Shown piece by piece: positions 1 to 21,365 of a stretch of DNA of 64,000 nucleotides. The translations under genes and the position numbers were made by a program. Within the stretch, counting starts at the first letter, position 1. Each line of letters begins with the position of its first letter. This stretch comes from Monoplex corrugatus (Eukaryota > Mollusca > Gastropoda > Littorinimorpha > Ranellidae): assembly GCA_030674185.1 (NCBI GenBank), contig JAPXFY010000021.1, positions 72,611,221 to 72,675,220 on the forward strand, read 5' to 3'. Below the pieces are notes generated by a model, which saw nothing but the letters and a program-made list of their open reading frames with translations, searched no databases and was not told the DNA's origin.

Positions 1-733
1 ACATTGTACTGTTACAGAAGTAAACAACATTGTACTGTTACAGAAGTAAACAACATTGTACTGTTACAGAAGTAAACAACATTGTACTGTTACAGAAGTA
101 AACAACATTGTACTGTTACAGAAGTAAACAACATTGTATTGTTACAGAAGTAAACAACATTGTACTGTTACAGAAGTAAACAACATTGTACTGTTACAGA
201 AGTAAACAACATTGTATTGTTACAGAAGTAAACAACATTGTACTGTTACAGAAGTAAACAACATTGTATTGTTACAGAAATAAACAACATTGTACTGTTA
301 CAGAAGTAAACAACATTGTACTGTTACAGAAGTAAACAACATTGTACTGTTACAGAAATAAACAACATTGTACTGTTACAGAAGTAAACAACATTGTACT
401 GTTACAGAAGTAAACAACATTGTACTGTTACAGAAGTAAACAACATTGTATTGTTACAGAAGTAAACAACATTGTACTGTTACAGAAGTAAACAACATTG
501 TATTGTTACAGAAATAAACAACATTGTACTGTTACAGAAGTAAACAACATTGTACTGTTACAGAAGTAAACAACATTGTATTGTTACAGAAGTAAACAAC
601 ATTGTACTGTTACAGAAGTAAACAACATTGTAACTGTTACAGAAATAAACAACATTGTACTGTTACAGAAGTAAACAACATTGTACTGTTACAGAAATAA
701 ACAACATTGTAGGCCTACTGTTACAGAAGTAAA
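1..733. repeat. 26-bp minisatellite (runs off left edge)
   Basis: About 28 head-to-tail copies of a 26-bp unit beginning ACATTGTACTGTTACAG. Variation is limited to C/T at one position (GTACTG or GTATTG) and G/A at another (GAAGTAAA or GAAATAAA). The last copy carries a small insertion (TAGGCC) before the array stops. The left end is cut by the window. No reading frame is maintained, because 26 is not a multiple of three. Confidence 0.97.
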
Positions 734-1480
734 GTTCCATCTGTCACGTTCTTAAAGAGGCGTCGCCGCATACACCACATCAGGCAAATAAGGCATCGGC
801 ACATACACCACATCAGGCAAATGCCTGACCAAAGTATGACCCAATACCTGGTCAGGCCATGAGAAACAAAGTGGCAACAGCAGTCATTCCCAGGCACTCA
901 CCCATCCAAGTACTGACCAGGCCCGATGCCGCTTAACTTAAGTGACTGGATGAGAACGTGTGCATGACATGGCTGTTAGCAAAAACTCCATCGGTTCTCA
1001 GTATGTGCTGTAGCTCTGAAGTGTAGGTCTGTATTTTCACAAAATCATGAAAACTGTATAAGAGTGCTGAATATGCCTCCAAACTGCTTTGATTTATTGA
1101 AATGTGCTCAGTTTCAGGGGGCAAGCCTCCGATGGGGGCGCCACCCCTATACCCTGTCCGGGTCCAGGCAGCCCCTGGACCCCTATTTGATTTTGTTAAC
1201 ATTCTCCAGGTGTAACACTTGAAATCTGCTTAGGAAGTGACAGAAAACAGAGGTCTGGGGGGTTAGTAATGGCAGAACGTGGAGTTTGGCCCTCTAGTTT
1301 ACTGTTCCACATCTATTTCATTTTCTACAAGTCTACTTCATGGCTCAGAATGCTGAAGGATGACAGTGATCCAACCTAGCTTTCAACCTTCCACACAAAG
1401 AACTGAATCATACATATCTTTTGGCCCAACAAAATCTCCAACTAATAAATAGGCCTACTTGCTGAAGGCAGTCAAGAGAG
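734..1480. other. No gene seen; short hairpin
   Basis: No coding region is recognised here. A GC-rich inverted repeat lies at 1160-1168 and 1174-1182: GGGTCCAGG pairs perfectly with CCTGGACCC across a 5-nt loop. It sits in a stretch resembling the GC-rich hairpin motifs near 41.0 and 41.4 kb. Confidence 0.5.
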
Positions 1481-1484
1481 TATG

Positions 1485-1765
1485 GAAACTATCATCATGA
1501 GAAGATGATGGAATTGGATTGGGCACATCGTCCAAAGACAGCAAGATAACATCACCTGGACTGCTTTCCACTGGACACCAGAGGAAAGCCCTTAACACGG
1601 GAAGACCCAAGAACACCTGGTGGCGAACAAAAGATCTGGAGGGTTTGATGTACATTTAGTGTACCATACAGAGGCTGGCCAGGAACATAGCGGAGAATCT
1701 TCTTTGCTGTCATACACGTCAATGCTAAAGTGGACAGTAAGTACAAGACCTTTCAGATGAAATGA
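1485..1765 (+). pseudogene. Decayed non-LTR retrotransposon, C-terminal scrap
   Basis: The + strand reads, with stops and a frameshift, as the C-terminal tail of the common mollusc endonuclease-reverse transcriptase LINE. A WIGHIVQR segment corresponds to the usual W(L/I)GH motif and is followed by an FHWTPEE-like stretch and a basic G-R-P-type region. No catalytic domain survives. Recognition is by family resemblance only. Confidence 0.5.
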
Positions 1766-1774
1766 TAAGCAGCG

Positions 1775-1910
1775 TGAACTTCCATGCACGTGCACATTAT
1801 TGTAGAAGAACCCACAGCAAGGAAGAAATTGTCTCTGGCAAAATTCCATAGAAAATACATGTAAACCCACCAAGACAAACTGAAATAGCTACACACATAC
1901 AGTAATACAG
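1775..1910 (+). mobile_element. SINE fragment (family A)
   Basis: A stretch reading GAACCCACAGCAA then TCTCTGGCAAAATTCC resembles the body of the SINE at 57660-58045 (GAAATCCCGTGGCAAC then TCCCTGGCAAATTTC). Head and tail are not recognisable, so this is a partial or diverged copy. Confidence 0.35.
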
Positions 1911-2012
1911 GGGAAAAAATTATTGGTACTACGACGTATGCGACTTCCTTTCGATGGGAGGAATAACATGATTTTCATGTGAAAAAAACAAAGAAATGTC
2001 GATGCAATAAAA

Positions 2013-2343
2013 ATAGATTGTCCCATAACCCCACAATCATTAGGGAGTGATAGATTGTCCCATAACCCCACAATCATTAGGGAGTGATAGATTGTCCCAT
2101 AACCCCACAATCATTAGGGAGTGATAGATTGTCCCATAACCCCACAATCATTAGGGAGTGATAGATTGTCCCATAATCCCACAATCATTAGGAGTGATAT
2201 TGTCCCATAACCCCACAATCATTAGGGAGTGATAGATTGTCCCATAACCCCACAATCATTAGGGAGTGATAGATTGTCCCATAACCCCACAATCATTAGT
2301 GAGTGATAGATCGTCCCATAACCCCACAATCATTAGTGAGTGA
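2013..2343. repeat. 37-bp minisatellite
   Basis: About nine copies of a 37-bp unit starting TAGATTGTCCCATAACCCC and ending ATTAGGGAGTGA. One copy near 2185-2210 is shortened. The array lies just beyond the 3' side of the gypsy element. Confidence 0.95.
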
Positions 2344-2794
2344 GTGGCATAGAGACTTTGGTACTCTTGAGTCAGCTCGTTGAAGGCAACTGCCACTCCT
2401 CTATATTGCTGCTTCGTTCTCGCCAACAGACCAGGGTCTGTGCCATTCATTGCTGTATGCGGAGCACCTTGTGTCGGATTGCCGTGTGCTGGGAGGAATT
2501 ACCTAGAAGTGTCCATAGGCAGGCTAGTTATTCGAAGAGACGTTATTTCCCAGCCATCTGTAATCGGCGGTCTCCTCAATTCTCATTGGCTGATATGAAA
2601 TGTATGACAACAGGGACCATAACTCTACATCCCTTTACTCAGGCTAAATGTCAACAACAACAAAACTGTCACATGTGCTCATGTCCATTTTGAACTCATT
2701 AAACTTTTCTGCTCAAAACTCAAACATCTAAAAGAACTAACTCTTGAAACTCAACTAATAGGAACTCTTTCAGTCTTTGTTCAATTCTTGAACT

Positions 2795-3469
2795 TTACAA
2801 ATTGAGTTTTTGTGGAACCTTAACACGTCGACCACTTTTAGTAACTTTGGTTGGTGTTGAACTAATGTTTGTGTTTGGTTGTGTTGTCTCTTGAGCACTG
2901 GTTTCAATGTGAACATCAACCTGATCTTTAGAAGACGTGCAGCTTTCTTTATCTTGAAATTCAGAAGTCCTACAGTGTTCCCGTTGTTGACACTGCTGTT
3001 CCGGAAGAGTAGATGTTGCCTTGGGTGGAGACGACGGTTTGTTGAGCTGCTGGCTACTGTTTCTGTTTCTTAGGTGATAACGGTTTCTTCTCTGGATCCC
3101 CGTTTTTGTTTGTAGGTTGTAGGATCTACCATGCTGAGATGATGATGAAGGTGACTGGCTCACTATCACAGCTTCGGTGTCTTTTGGAGTTTTGATCCAT
3201 ACAGCCTCTCCTTTTCTCAGTTCTGGCTGAGGTCTTGCTCGGTGTCGCCAGTCGAAATCTTGTTTTTGCTTTCTTTTCAGTTTCATGTCTGTCTCCTGGA
3301 ACTTCTTTACATTGCTTCCTTCAGGTATATGTTGTTTTGGAAGAGTTGGAAGTCTTGTTCGAAGTTTTCTTCCCATCAGTAGTTCTGCTGGTGATAATCC
3401 ATGCTGAAGTGATGTCGAACGATAATTCAGAAGAGCTATGTATGCATCATCTGCCTTGTTCAACAGCAT
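2795..3469 (-). pseudogene. Gypsy integrase C-terminal part
   Basis: A 224-codon stretch carries LLNYRSTSLQHGLSPAELLM, the conserved region after the integrase catalytic Glu, followed by RKLRTRLP. A hydrophilic, Ser/Thr/Gln-rich tail ends near 2795. A small gap and frame change separates it from the upstream integrase segment. Confidence 0.87.
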
Positions 3470-3491
3470 TTTGATGGTTTTGACAGCTCTT

Positions 3492-4385
3492 TCAGCTTCT
3501 CCATTCCTTGTGGATGTAGTGGACTGCTTTTAAGGTGAGTGAAACCATATGACTTTGCAAATTGTACAAAATCCCAAGAGCTGAACTGAGGTCCATTGTT
3601 TCAGGAATTCCATGACGAGCAAATACTGATTTGATGTGCTCGATGACAGCAGATGATGTGGTTTGTCTCAGGTGTGCAATTTCAATCCACCGAGAATAAT
3701 AGTCTACTATCAACAAGTAAGGGTGATTTTTCCATTCAAAAAGATCAATCCCCACTCTCTGCCATGGAAAGTCTGGTGTCTTTGTTGGTTGTAGTGGCTC
3801 AGGATGCAGTTTTCTTTCTTTCTCACAAACTTTGCAATCTTTGATCATGCTTTCTATTTGCTGAGAAAGTTTCGGCCACCACACACAGCTTCTGGCAAAC
3901 GCTCTACATTTGACTATGCCTTGGTGTCCTTCATGGATACGTGCCAGAATATCTTTTTGAAGTACTTCAGGAATAACTAGACGAGTTTGAAATAGCAAAA
4001 GTCCATCTTCTACTATCAGTTCATTTCGTACAGTCCAGTACGGTTTCAATGCCGGGTCACTTCTAGCTTTTTCTGGCCACGATGACTGGCAGTAGTTTTT
4101 TACTTGGCAGCAGATCTCATCTTGATCCTGTTTCTCTCTGATCTCCTGAAGTTTTGTGCTACTTGCAGGGAATCCCTCCATGATTGTTTTGACTGACAAC
4201 TGTGTCTCAAACTCCATAAAGTGATCCTGTTCAGCAGGAACACAGACAGGACTCCGAGACAAAGTATCTGCAGTTGCAAGACGTTTCCCTGGAACATGGA
4301 TGATATTGTACGTAAAACGCATCATTCTCATCCTGAATCTTTGAATGCGTGGAGTCAATTCATCCAAGAGCTTTGTTTTCAACAA
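3492..4385 (-). pseudogene. Gypsy RNase H end and integrase, broken
   Basis: A 297-codon open stretch opens with the end of RNase H (ending in the ADTLSRSP motif). It continues with the integrase H2C2 zinc-binding region (H-x3-H ... CKVCEK) and the first catalytic Asp in the GIDLFE context. After the RHGIPE motif the sequence shifts frame, and the segment that should carry the second catalytic Asp is absent. The integrase is therefore inactive. Confidence 0.88.
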
Positions 4386-4674
4386 AGCGAGTAGCGGCTT
4401 GTGGTCAGTTTCAATTGTGAAACTTGGTAGTCCAACAAGAAAGTCTTCAAATTTTTCACAGCACCATGTGACTGCAAGTGCCTCCTTTCCACTTGAGCAT
4501 ATCTTTGTTCAGTGTCAGTAAGAGACCTTGACGCATAGAAGACAGGTTTCCAGTCTGTTCCTTCTTTTTGTAGTAGGACTCCTCCCATGCCATAGGATGA
4601 TGCATCAGCTGAGATCTTGGTTGGCTTTTCAGGATTATAATGACACAGAACTGGAGTAGTACTCAGTTGCTTTT
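4379..4674 (-). pseudogene. Gypsy RNase H segment, frameshifted
   Basis: The stretch MGGVLLQKEGTDWKPVFYAS followed by SRSLTDTEQRYAQVE is the typical start of the gypsy RNase H domain. The frame is broken again after QVE, and the rest of the domain continues in another frame. It joins the reverse transcriptase block at about 4.7 kb by a frame change. Confidence 0.85.
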
Positions 4675-6822
4675 TCAGTGTCTGAAAGGCTTTTTCCTGA
4701 GGTTCATCCCAAATCCAAGAAGTCTCTTTAAAAGATCTCTGAGAGGTTTTGTTGTTTCAGCCAGGTTTGGTGCAAACTTTCCAATGTGGTTGACCATGCC
4801 AAGGAATCTGCGAACTTCCGCTACGTTCTGAGGCCTTGGTAGCTTGGTAATGGCCATCACTTTCTCTGGATCTATCTGGATTCCCTCTTTGGAAATGATA
4901 TGCCCCAGAAACTTGACTCTGTCAACAGCGAAGACACACTTTTCATTGAGAGTCACTCCTGCTGCTTTCATTCTTTGAAGTACTGTTCGGAGTCGGCCAC
5001 CATGTTCTTCTCGGTCCTTTCCACTGATCAAAACATCATCTATGTCGCAGATGACACCTGGTATGCCAGAGAGAATGTGACTCGTTTCTCTTTGAAAGAC
5101 TTCAGGTCCCGAACTTATTCCGAAAGGCAGCCTTTTGAAGCAAAACCTTCCAAATGGCGTGATGAAGGTTGACAGTTTCTGAGATGCATCATCCAAGGGA
5201 ACCTGAAAAAATCCACTGTTGCAATCTAATTTGCTGAAGACAGTGGCTCCAGAAAGTTGTGCCAGGAGTTGATCAGTAGTAGGAAGAGGAAAGTTTTCTC
5301 TTTGCACGCTTTCGTTGAGTTTTGTGAAGTCCACACAAAGTCTGATCTTCCCATTTGCCTTTGGAACTGCAACGATGGGAGCGCACCAATCTGTAGGTTC
5401 AGTAATAGGTCTGATAATGTCCTGTTTTTCCATCTCTTTCAATTCATCTTCAACCTTTTTCTTCATAGGAATTGGGAGGCGGCGAGGTACTGCAACTTTG
5501 AAAGGTTTTGCATCTTTATCTAGAGTGATCTTGTAGGCTTTTTTCATTTTGCCGAGACCTGTAAATAACTCTGGGAATTCTTTCTGTACTTCCTCTTTTA
5601 CACTGTTAACATCCCCTTCTTGTTTTACCTCATTCACTCTCTCCAACAAACTTAGAGCTTCAATAGCAGGTCTTCCTAACAGAGGTTCTTTCAGGTCTGT
5701 GACAACATAAAGATCCTGTTCTGTGGAAGTGTTTTCTGTTGAGAGTGTTGCACTCACTACTCCCTTCACATTAAGTGGATTTTGTCCTGGACCAAACAGT
5801 TTTTTGTCCGTTTTCTTGATTAGCGGTGAATTCTTCTTGAAAAATCTTTCTGGTATAACTGTTACATCCGCTCCAGTGTCCACTCTATACTTCACGGGTT
5901 TGCCAATGATCGTGATTATTGCATGCCACATGTCATCTTGAACAGTTCCAATGTAGTTTGTTTCTTTTTCAGTCACTACTGAACCTAACACAAACTCATC
6001 TTCCTGTTCTTCCACAGCATTGACAGATGTCCTCTTACTTTTAGATTTGCACATAGTAGCAAAATGACCTTTCTTGGAACATTTGTAACATTCCGCTTCT
6101 TTTGCAGGACAGTCTTTTCTTTCATGAGTAGGATTTTTCCCACAACGCTGGCACTTTTTGTTTTTGCTTCCTTTGAAGTCTTGTCGTTTCCACTGAGTCT
6201 TAGAAATGAGTTTGTGCAGTCTATTGACTTGTGTGTCCGGTGCCTCCTGTCCTGTGCTGATAGTCTGTGACTGTTGCCTCGACGTTTCGTATGCTCTGCC
6301 AATTGTCAAGCACTTGTCTAGAGTGAGTTTCTTATCTTCAAGAAATTTTTCTCTGAGACTTTCTTCTCTCACCCCAACAACAACCTGATCTCTGATTAGA
6401 CGATCTTCAAGTTGTGGATTTCCAAAGTTACATGACTTTGCAAGCTGACGAAGTGATGTGATGAATGCTTCAGTTGTTTCATCTGGTTTCTGTCGGCGCA
6501 TATGAAATTTGTAGGACTCGTAAGCTTCGTGTGTCTCTCCAACACAGACATTCTCAAATGCCTGAATGACCACTTCCAACTTCTTTTTGTTATCTTCTTC
6601 TTCAAAATGAAATCCATCAAAAATATCCATTGCTTCTTCCCCTACTGTAGCAAGAAAGATGGCACATTGGAATTCGTTTTCCTCTTTATTCAGTCTTGTT
6701 GCAATTGCGTAGTTTTCAAACTGTCGCCTGAATTTTTTCCAATTTTGCGCAAGATTGTTACTTTCAACGTTCAGTTTCGACGGTAATGGAACGTTAGCCG
6801 TGTATTGCCGTTGATTTGCCAT
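4675..6822 (-). CDS. Gypsy Gag-protease-RT polyprotein (truncated by frameshift)
   Basis: An open stretch of 715 codons. Residues 1-200 form a Gag-like region. Two zinc knuckles follow at about 224-258 (CX2CX5HX4C then CX2CX4HX4C). A retroviral-type protease active site, DTGAD, lies at 315-319. The reverse transcriptase core spans about 480-660 with conserved RLCVDFTKLN and LPFGI segments. The catalytic box reads DIDD (593-596), where family members usually have YxDD. The frame ends after LRDLLKR with an out-of-frame tail, so RNase H is reached only through a frame change. Gag and Pol are in one frame. In life this would drive retrotransposition through a cytoplasmic particle. This copy cannot make a full polyprotein. 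Confidence 0.92.
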   Translation of the reverse strand: MANQRQYTANVPLPSKLNVESNNLAQNWKKFRRQFENYAIATRLNKEENEFQCAIFLATVGEEAMDIFDGFHFEEEDNKKKLEVVIQAFENVCVGETHEAYESYKFHMRRQKPDETTEAFITSLRQLAKSCNFGNPQLEDRLIRDQVVVGVREESLREKFLEDKKLTLDKCLTIGRAYETSRQQSQTISTGQEAPDTQVNRLHKLISKTQWKRQDFKGSKNKKCQRCGKNPTHERKDCPAKEAECYKCSKKGHFATMCKSKSKRTSVNAVEEQEDEFVLGSVVTEKETNYIGTVQDDMWHAIITIIGKPVKYRVDTGADVTVIPERFFKKNSPLIKKTDKKLFGPGQNPLNVKGVVSATLSTENTSTEQDLYVVTDLKEPLLGRPAIEALSLLERVNEVKQEGDVNSVKEEVQKEFPELFTGLGKMKKAYKITLDKDAKPFKVAVPRRLPIPMKKKVEDELKEMEKQDIIRPITEPTDWCAPIVAVPKANGKIRLCVDFTKLNESVQRENFPLPTTDQLLAQLSGATVFSKLDCNSGFFQVPLDDASQKLSTFITPFGRFCFKRLPFGISSGPEVFQRETSHILSGIPGVICDIDDVLISGKDREEHGGRLRTVLQRMKAAGVTLNEKCVFAVDRVKFLGHIISKEGIQIDPEKVMAITKLPRPQNVAEVRRFLGMVNHIGKFAPNLAETTKPLRDLLKRLLGFGMNLRKKPFRH

Positions 6823-7039
6823 ATCAAATGTTTCTTTTCAACTTCTTCTAAAATCGTGTAAAACAATCAGATAGAAATCACAACGACCTAAAATCCAGAT
6901 CTAGATCTAGATCCAAGACGTCCGTTGAATGTGAACAAATGGCGAACGGCTTCGTCGATCTGTACTGTTGTTAGACAGTTAGAAATTCATCACCGACCTT
7001 TCATTCCCGTTTCCACGTCTGTATGAACTTGTATTTAGC

Positions 7040-7840
7040 TTCTTCTTGCGTCTTGCTTGAGAATCCCACTTCTACCTCTATGGTTGTGCACCAGACCCTG
7101 GGTCTATGCAAATAGTTCCTCTTTCCATTCTGCAATGACGTCAGTCCATCGTTTTTTTCTTTCCCTCCGTCTCCCTCCCTTAACAGTTTCCTGGAGGGCT
7201 AATCCAGAAAGACCACTGGATCTTGTTACATGGCCACATCGGCAGATCTTCATATGATCCAGTGTCCTGCTTGATAGCTTGGAGCACTTGTTCATTGGTG
7301 AGATAGTTAGTGTATCTCATCTTTAGTACCTCGTGATAACACCTAATTTCCATGGTTTGGTTTCGACTTTCCAAATCCAATGTGAATATCTATGTTTTGC
7401 ATGTACACAGGAAGATGGAATACAACAGTGCACGTAGCAGCCTGACTGTGTGTTTTGTGGAGATGTTCTCGTCAGTCCTCCCACGTAGTTTTCAGCCTGG
7501 ACAGTGCTGAGTTGTCTTTGCTGTGTCTGAAAGGATTTCAGATTTATTTATTGCTAATGATAGACCACAGATAAGTAAATTGCTAAAACGTTTCTAGTTT
7601 CAGTACATGGCCAGTTACACCAGTAGTAATGGTGGTGTGGCTGGCCATCAACTTGGCATGCTTGGCACTGATTTTCATGCCATATCTTGTCGACGTTTCA
7701 TACTGTCTTTTAACAAGCTTCGCAAGGTCTTCCTCACTGCCTGCCAGGCCATTGTGATGTCGTCTTTGAAGCAAAAATTTGTGATGGTTCTTCCTTCAGA
7801 GCTGACTGTGCTGACATGATCTTCTAGACTTACTTATACT
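7040..7840 (-). pseudogene. Decayed non-LTR retrotransposon RT fragment
   Basis: On the minus strand, 7583-7774 reads GLAGSEEDLAKLVKRQYETS then RYGMKISAKHAKLM. This is the RT segment just after the catalytic box in a LINE family common in molluscs. Further on, 7300-7380 reads NQTMEIRCYHEVL and 7104-7295 reads GHVTRSSGLSGLALQ then GGRRRERKKRW, the C-terminal end of the same family. Frames change between blocks. The clade is not assigned. Confidence 0.75.
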
Positions 7841-8330
7841 GACACCATTGTACTGACAGTGCAAACATCTGGCAGAACTGGAGTCCATCAGAGAAACTGA
7901 CAGAACAGGGAGAAATCACTGAAATAATCACTCACGACCACACACAAGGCATCCGTTCTCACACATTCAACCGATGTCATTCTTATAGGCCTATATTTTA
8001 TCATTTTAATCAGGTAATGTGCATAAACATATTATAAAACTTGACTATCTGTTTTTCTTAAAAACTTATTTTGGTCTATGTTCATATTTTCTTCTCACTT
8101 CATCTTTTTGAAAAACGATTTATTGATTGCTTAGTTAATTTAGTGGCGTGTGTGTGTGTCACCGGGTTATAGTGATTTTTGAATATTTATAGCTATGTCT
8201 TAATTGTAATGTAAAATAACCCAAGGAGAAATCAATGTTCTCAAATCTCTTGTGTTGACATGGCTAGTTTGCTGGTGTCTCCTCCTATTTAGTACCACAA
8301 TAGTGGTTATATTTCATTTTTCTATCTGCT
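7841..8330. other. No gene or repeat recognised
   Basis: AT-rich sequence without a coding signal, tandem array or recognisable element. Confidence 0.4.
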
Positions 8331-8361
8331 CTCTCTCTCTCTCTCCCTCTCTGTGTGTGTT

Positions 8362-8442
<81 letters not shown>

Positions 8443-8452
8443 TGTGTGAGGG
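8331..8452. repeat. (CT)n/(GT)n microsatellite
   Basis: A short CT run passes into about 90 bases of GT repeat with rare interruptions. Confidence 0.95.
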
Positions 8453-8511
8453 GGGTGTATGTTTGCCATGTCTCTACTTCAGTGATGTGCTGTTTCTATA
8501 AAAGACACCCT

Positions 8512-9065
8512 GCGTGGGCTGGTTGGTTCTTTGGACTCAAGATCTGGCATTTTGAGACCAATCCCAGCCATTACAGACAGGCCTGTCTGCAATCTGTCTT
8601 TAATATTTCCCATCATTATGGTCCACTGGTCCAGTTATTATCAGCACCATGAGGTTTATGGGTTCAGTCTCTGGGTGAGCTACGGTTTAATGCCTGCTGC
8701 TTATTGTTTTTTTTATAGAGCCGTGGACTCAATACATTGCATTATATTTCTTGTGCAATTGTTTCCTTTGATTTTCCTTCCTCTCCTACACTAAAGATCT
8801 GAAATCTCGAGTTTAATCCCAGTTACCAACATTAAAAATGAAATAAAATAAAATAAAGTAATGGTTTGGTGATGTCAGCCTAGTGTTTCATAAGCCTGTT
8901 TCCCCTCCCCATTTCAAAACCATACCAGCGCATATGGTTTTGTGCAGGCTCGTGGAGTGTGGTAGATAAACCCAAATTGCTGGCAGGTTTGGGTGGAGCG
9001 CATATGGAATTATCCGAGGCTGATAAATCCCTCTTGACCAAACTCCAAACATTTCCGCAAGGGAC
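8512..9065 (+). mobile_element. SINE(s) family C: tRNA-like heads and conserved body
   Basis: A tRNA-like head at about 8515-8572 contains GACTCAAGATCTGG and a B-box-like GAGACCAATCCC. A second partial head lies near 8793-8818 (GATCTGAAATCTCGAGTTTA then ATCCC). The body at 8893-9060 (CCCCATTTCAAAACC ... GGTTTGGGTGGAGCGCATA ... CTGATAAATCCCTCT) recurs near 15.0, 24.1 and 28.7 kb. This sits immediately upstream of the J-protein first exon. Confidence 0.5.
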
Positions 9066-9230
9066 TGCACTCTAGCTGATTTTGGCAGAAGACGACGAGG
9101 ACACAACTTTTGGAAACGTTTTTTGTGGTTTTGTTTTTGTTTTTCGAGTTTTATGGCAAAGAGTTCAAACTAATCGGTCGAACTGGACCAGTACGACTCA
9201 ACCCCCAACCCCCGGGAAGTGAAGCCAAAG
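9066..9230 (+). promoter_or_regulatory. Probable 5' UTR/promoter-proximal region of the J-protein gene
   Basis: The interval just before the inferred start codon at 9231 should hold the 5' UTR and possibly the core promoter. No TATA box or other clear element is visible, and the transcription start cannot be placed from sequence alone. The upstream flank is SINE-derived. Confidence 0.3.
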
Positions 9231-20911
<11,681 letters not shown>

Positions 20912-20987
20912 GGATTGCGTGTGATTTGGATACTTCTGATGTGTAGCTGTTGACATACTGACTCTTGGAATGATGATATCTTGAGTG

Positions 20988-20993
20988 AATAAA
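20988..20993 (+). terminator. Polyadenylation signal of the J-protein gene
   Basis: AATAAA lies 77 nt after the stop codon, with TG/T-rich sequence (CTTCTTGTGG) just after it. Confidence 0.75.
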
Positions 20994-21365
20994 CTTCTTG
21001 TGGATTAAATGTATGGAAATGGGAGTGAATACAATAATATAATGTATGTATAGCTTGAACAGAACAGTCTAAGGAGGGTACATGCGTGTACGTAATGCAT
21101 CATTTCTTTCAAGTTTCCTTTCCATACAAAAATATGATTGATAACAGTGTAAGAAAGGTAACAACAACATTCTGTGTAAGACAGCAATATATTGGACACG
21201 CTGTGTTTGTGCATCTGTACCAGATCAAGAAACCATCTACTTCAGTGTCACACAGAGGTTTAACATGAGCTCAGTTTGCATGATAGACTTGGTAGAGTGA
21301 TTTTTCTGTTGCATTGACCCCAGTTGTGTGGCCTTTGCCTTCATTATTTTGGATCCTTCTATCAC

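Larger units (their letters stand above)
2795..6822 (-). mobile_element. Ty3/gypsy retrotransposon, defective
   Basis: Reading leftwards on the minus strand the order is gag-like region, two CCHC knuckles, aspartic protease, reverse transcriptase, RNase H, H2C2 integrase and integrase C-terminus. This is the Ty3/gypsy order. At least four frame breaks split the polyprotein (near 4.75, 4.5, 3.6 and 3.48 kb). I could not find matching long terminal repeats or a primer-binding site in about 400 bp on either side, so the LTRs are lost, diverged or not visible by eye. A decayed LINE begins about 200 bp beyond the gag end. Confidence 0.93.

Noticed and set aside
1..733. Regular short repeats that could suggest a CRISPR array
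   Set aside because: Units are directly adjacent with no unique spacers, and the genome is eukaryotic. The same applies to every other array here.
2340..2693. + strand open frame of 117 codons beside the gypsy element
   Set aside because: Overlaps the expected 3' region of the retroelement, has no recognisable domain, and lies opposite the element's strand.
8353..8652. Cys/Val-only open frames in GT and CA tracts (also 11.0, 16.4, 25.2, 41.8, 43.0 and 52.0 kb)
   Set aside because: Pure microsatellite translations.
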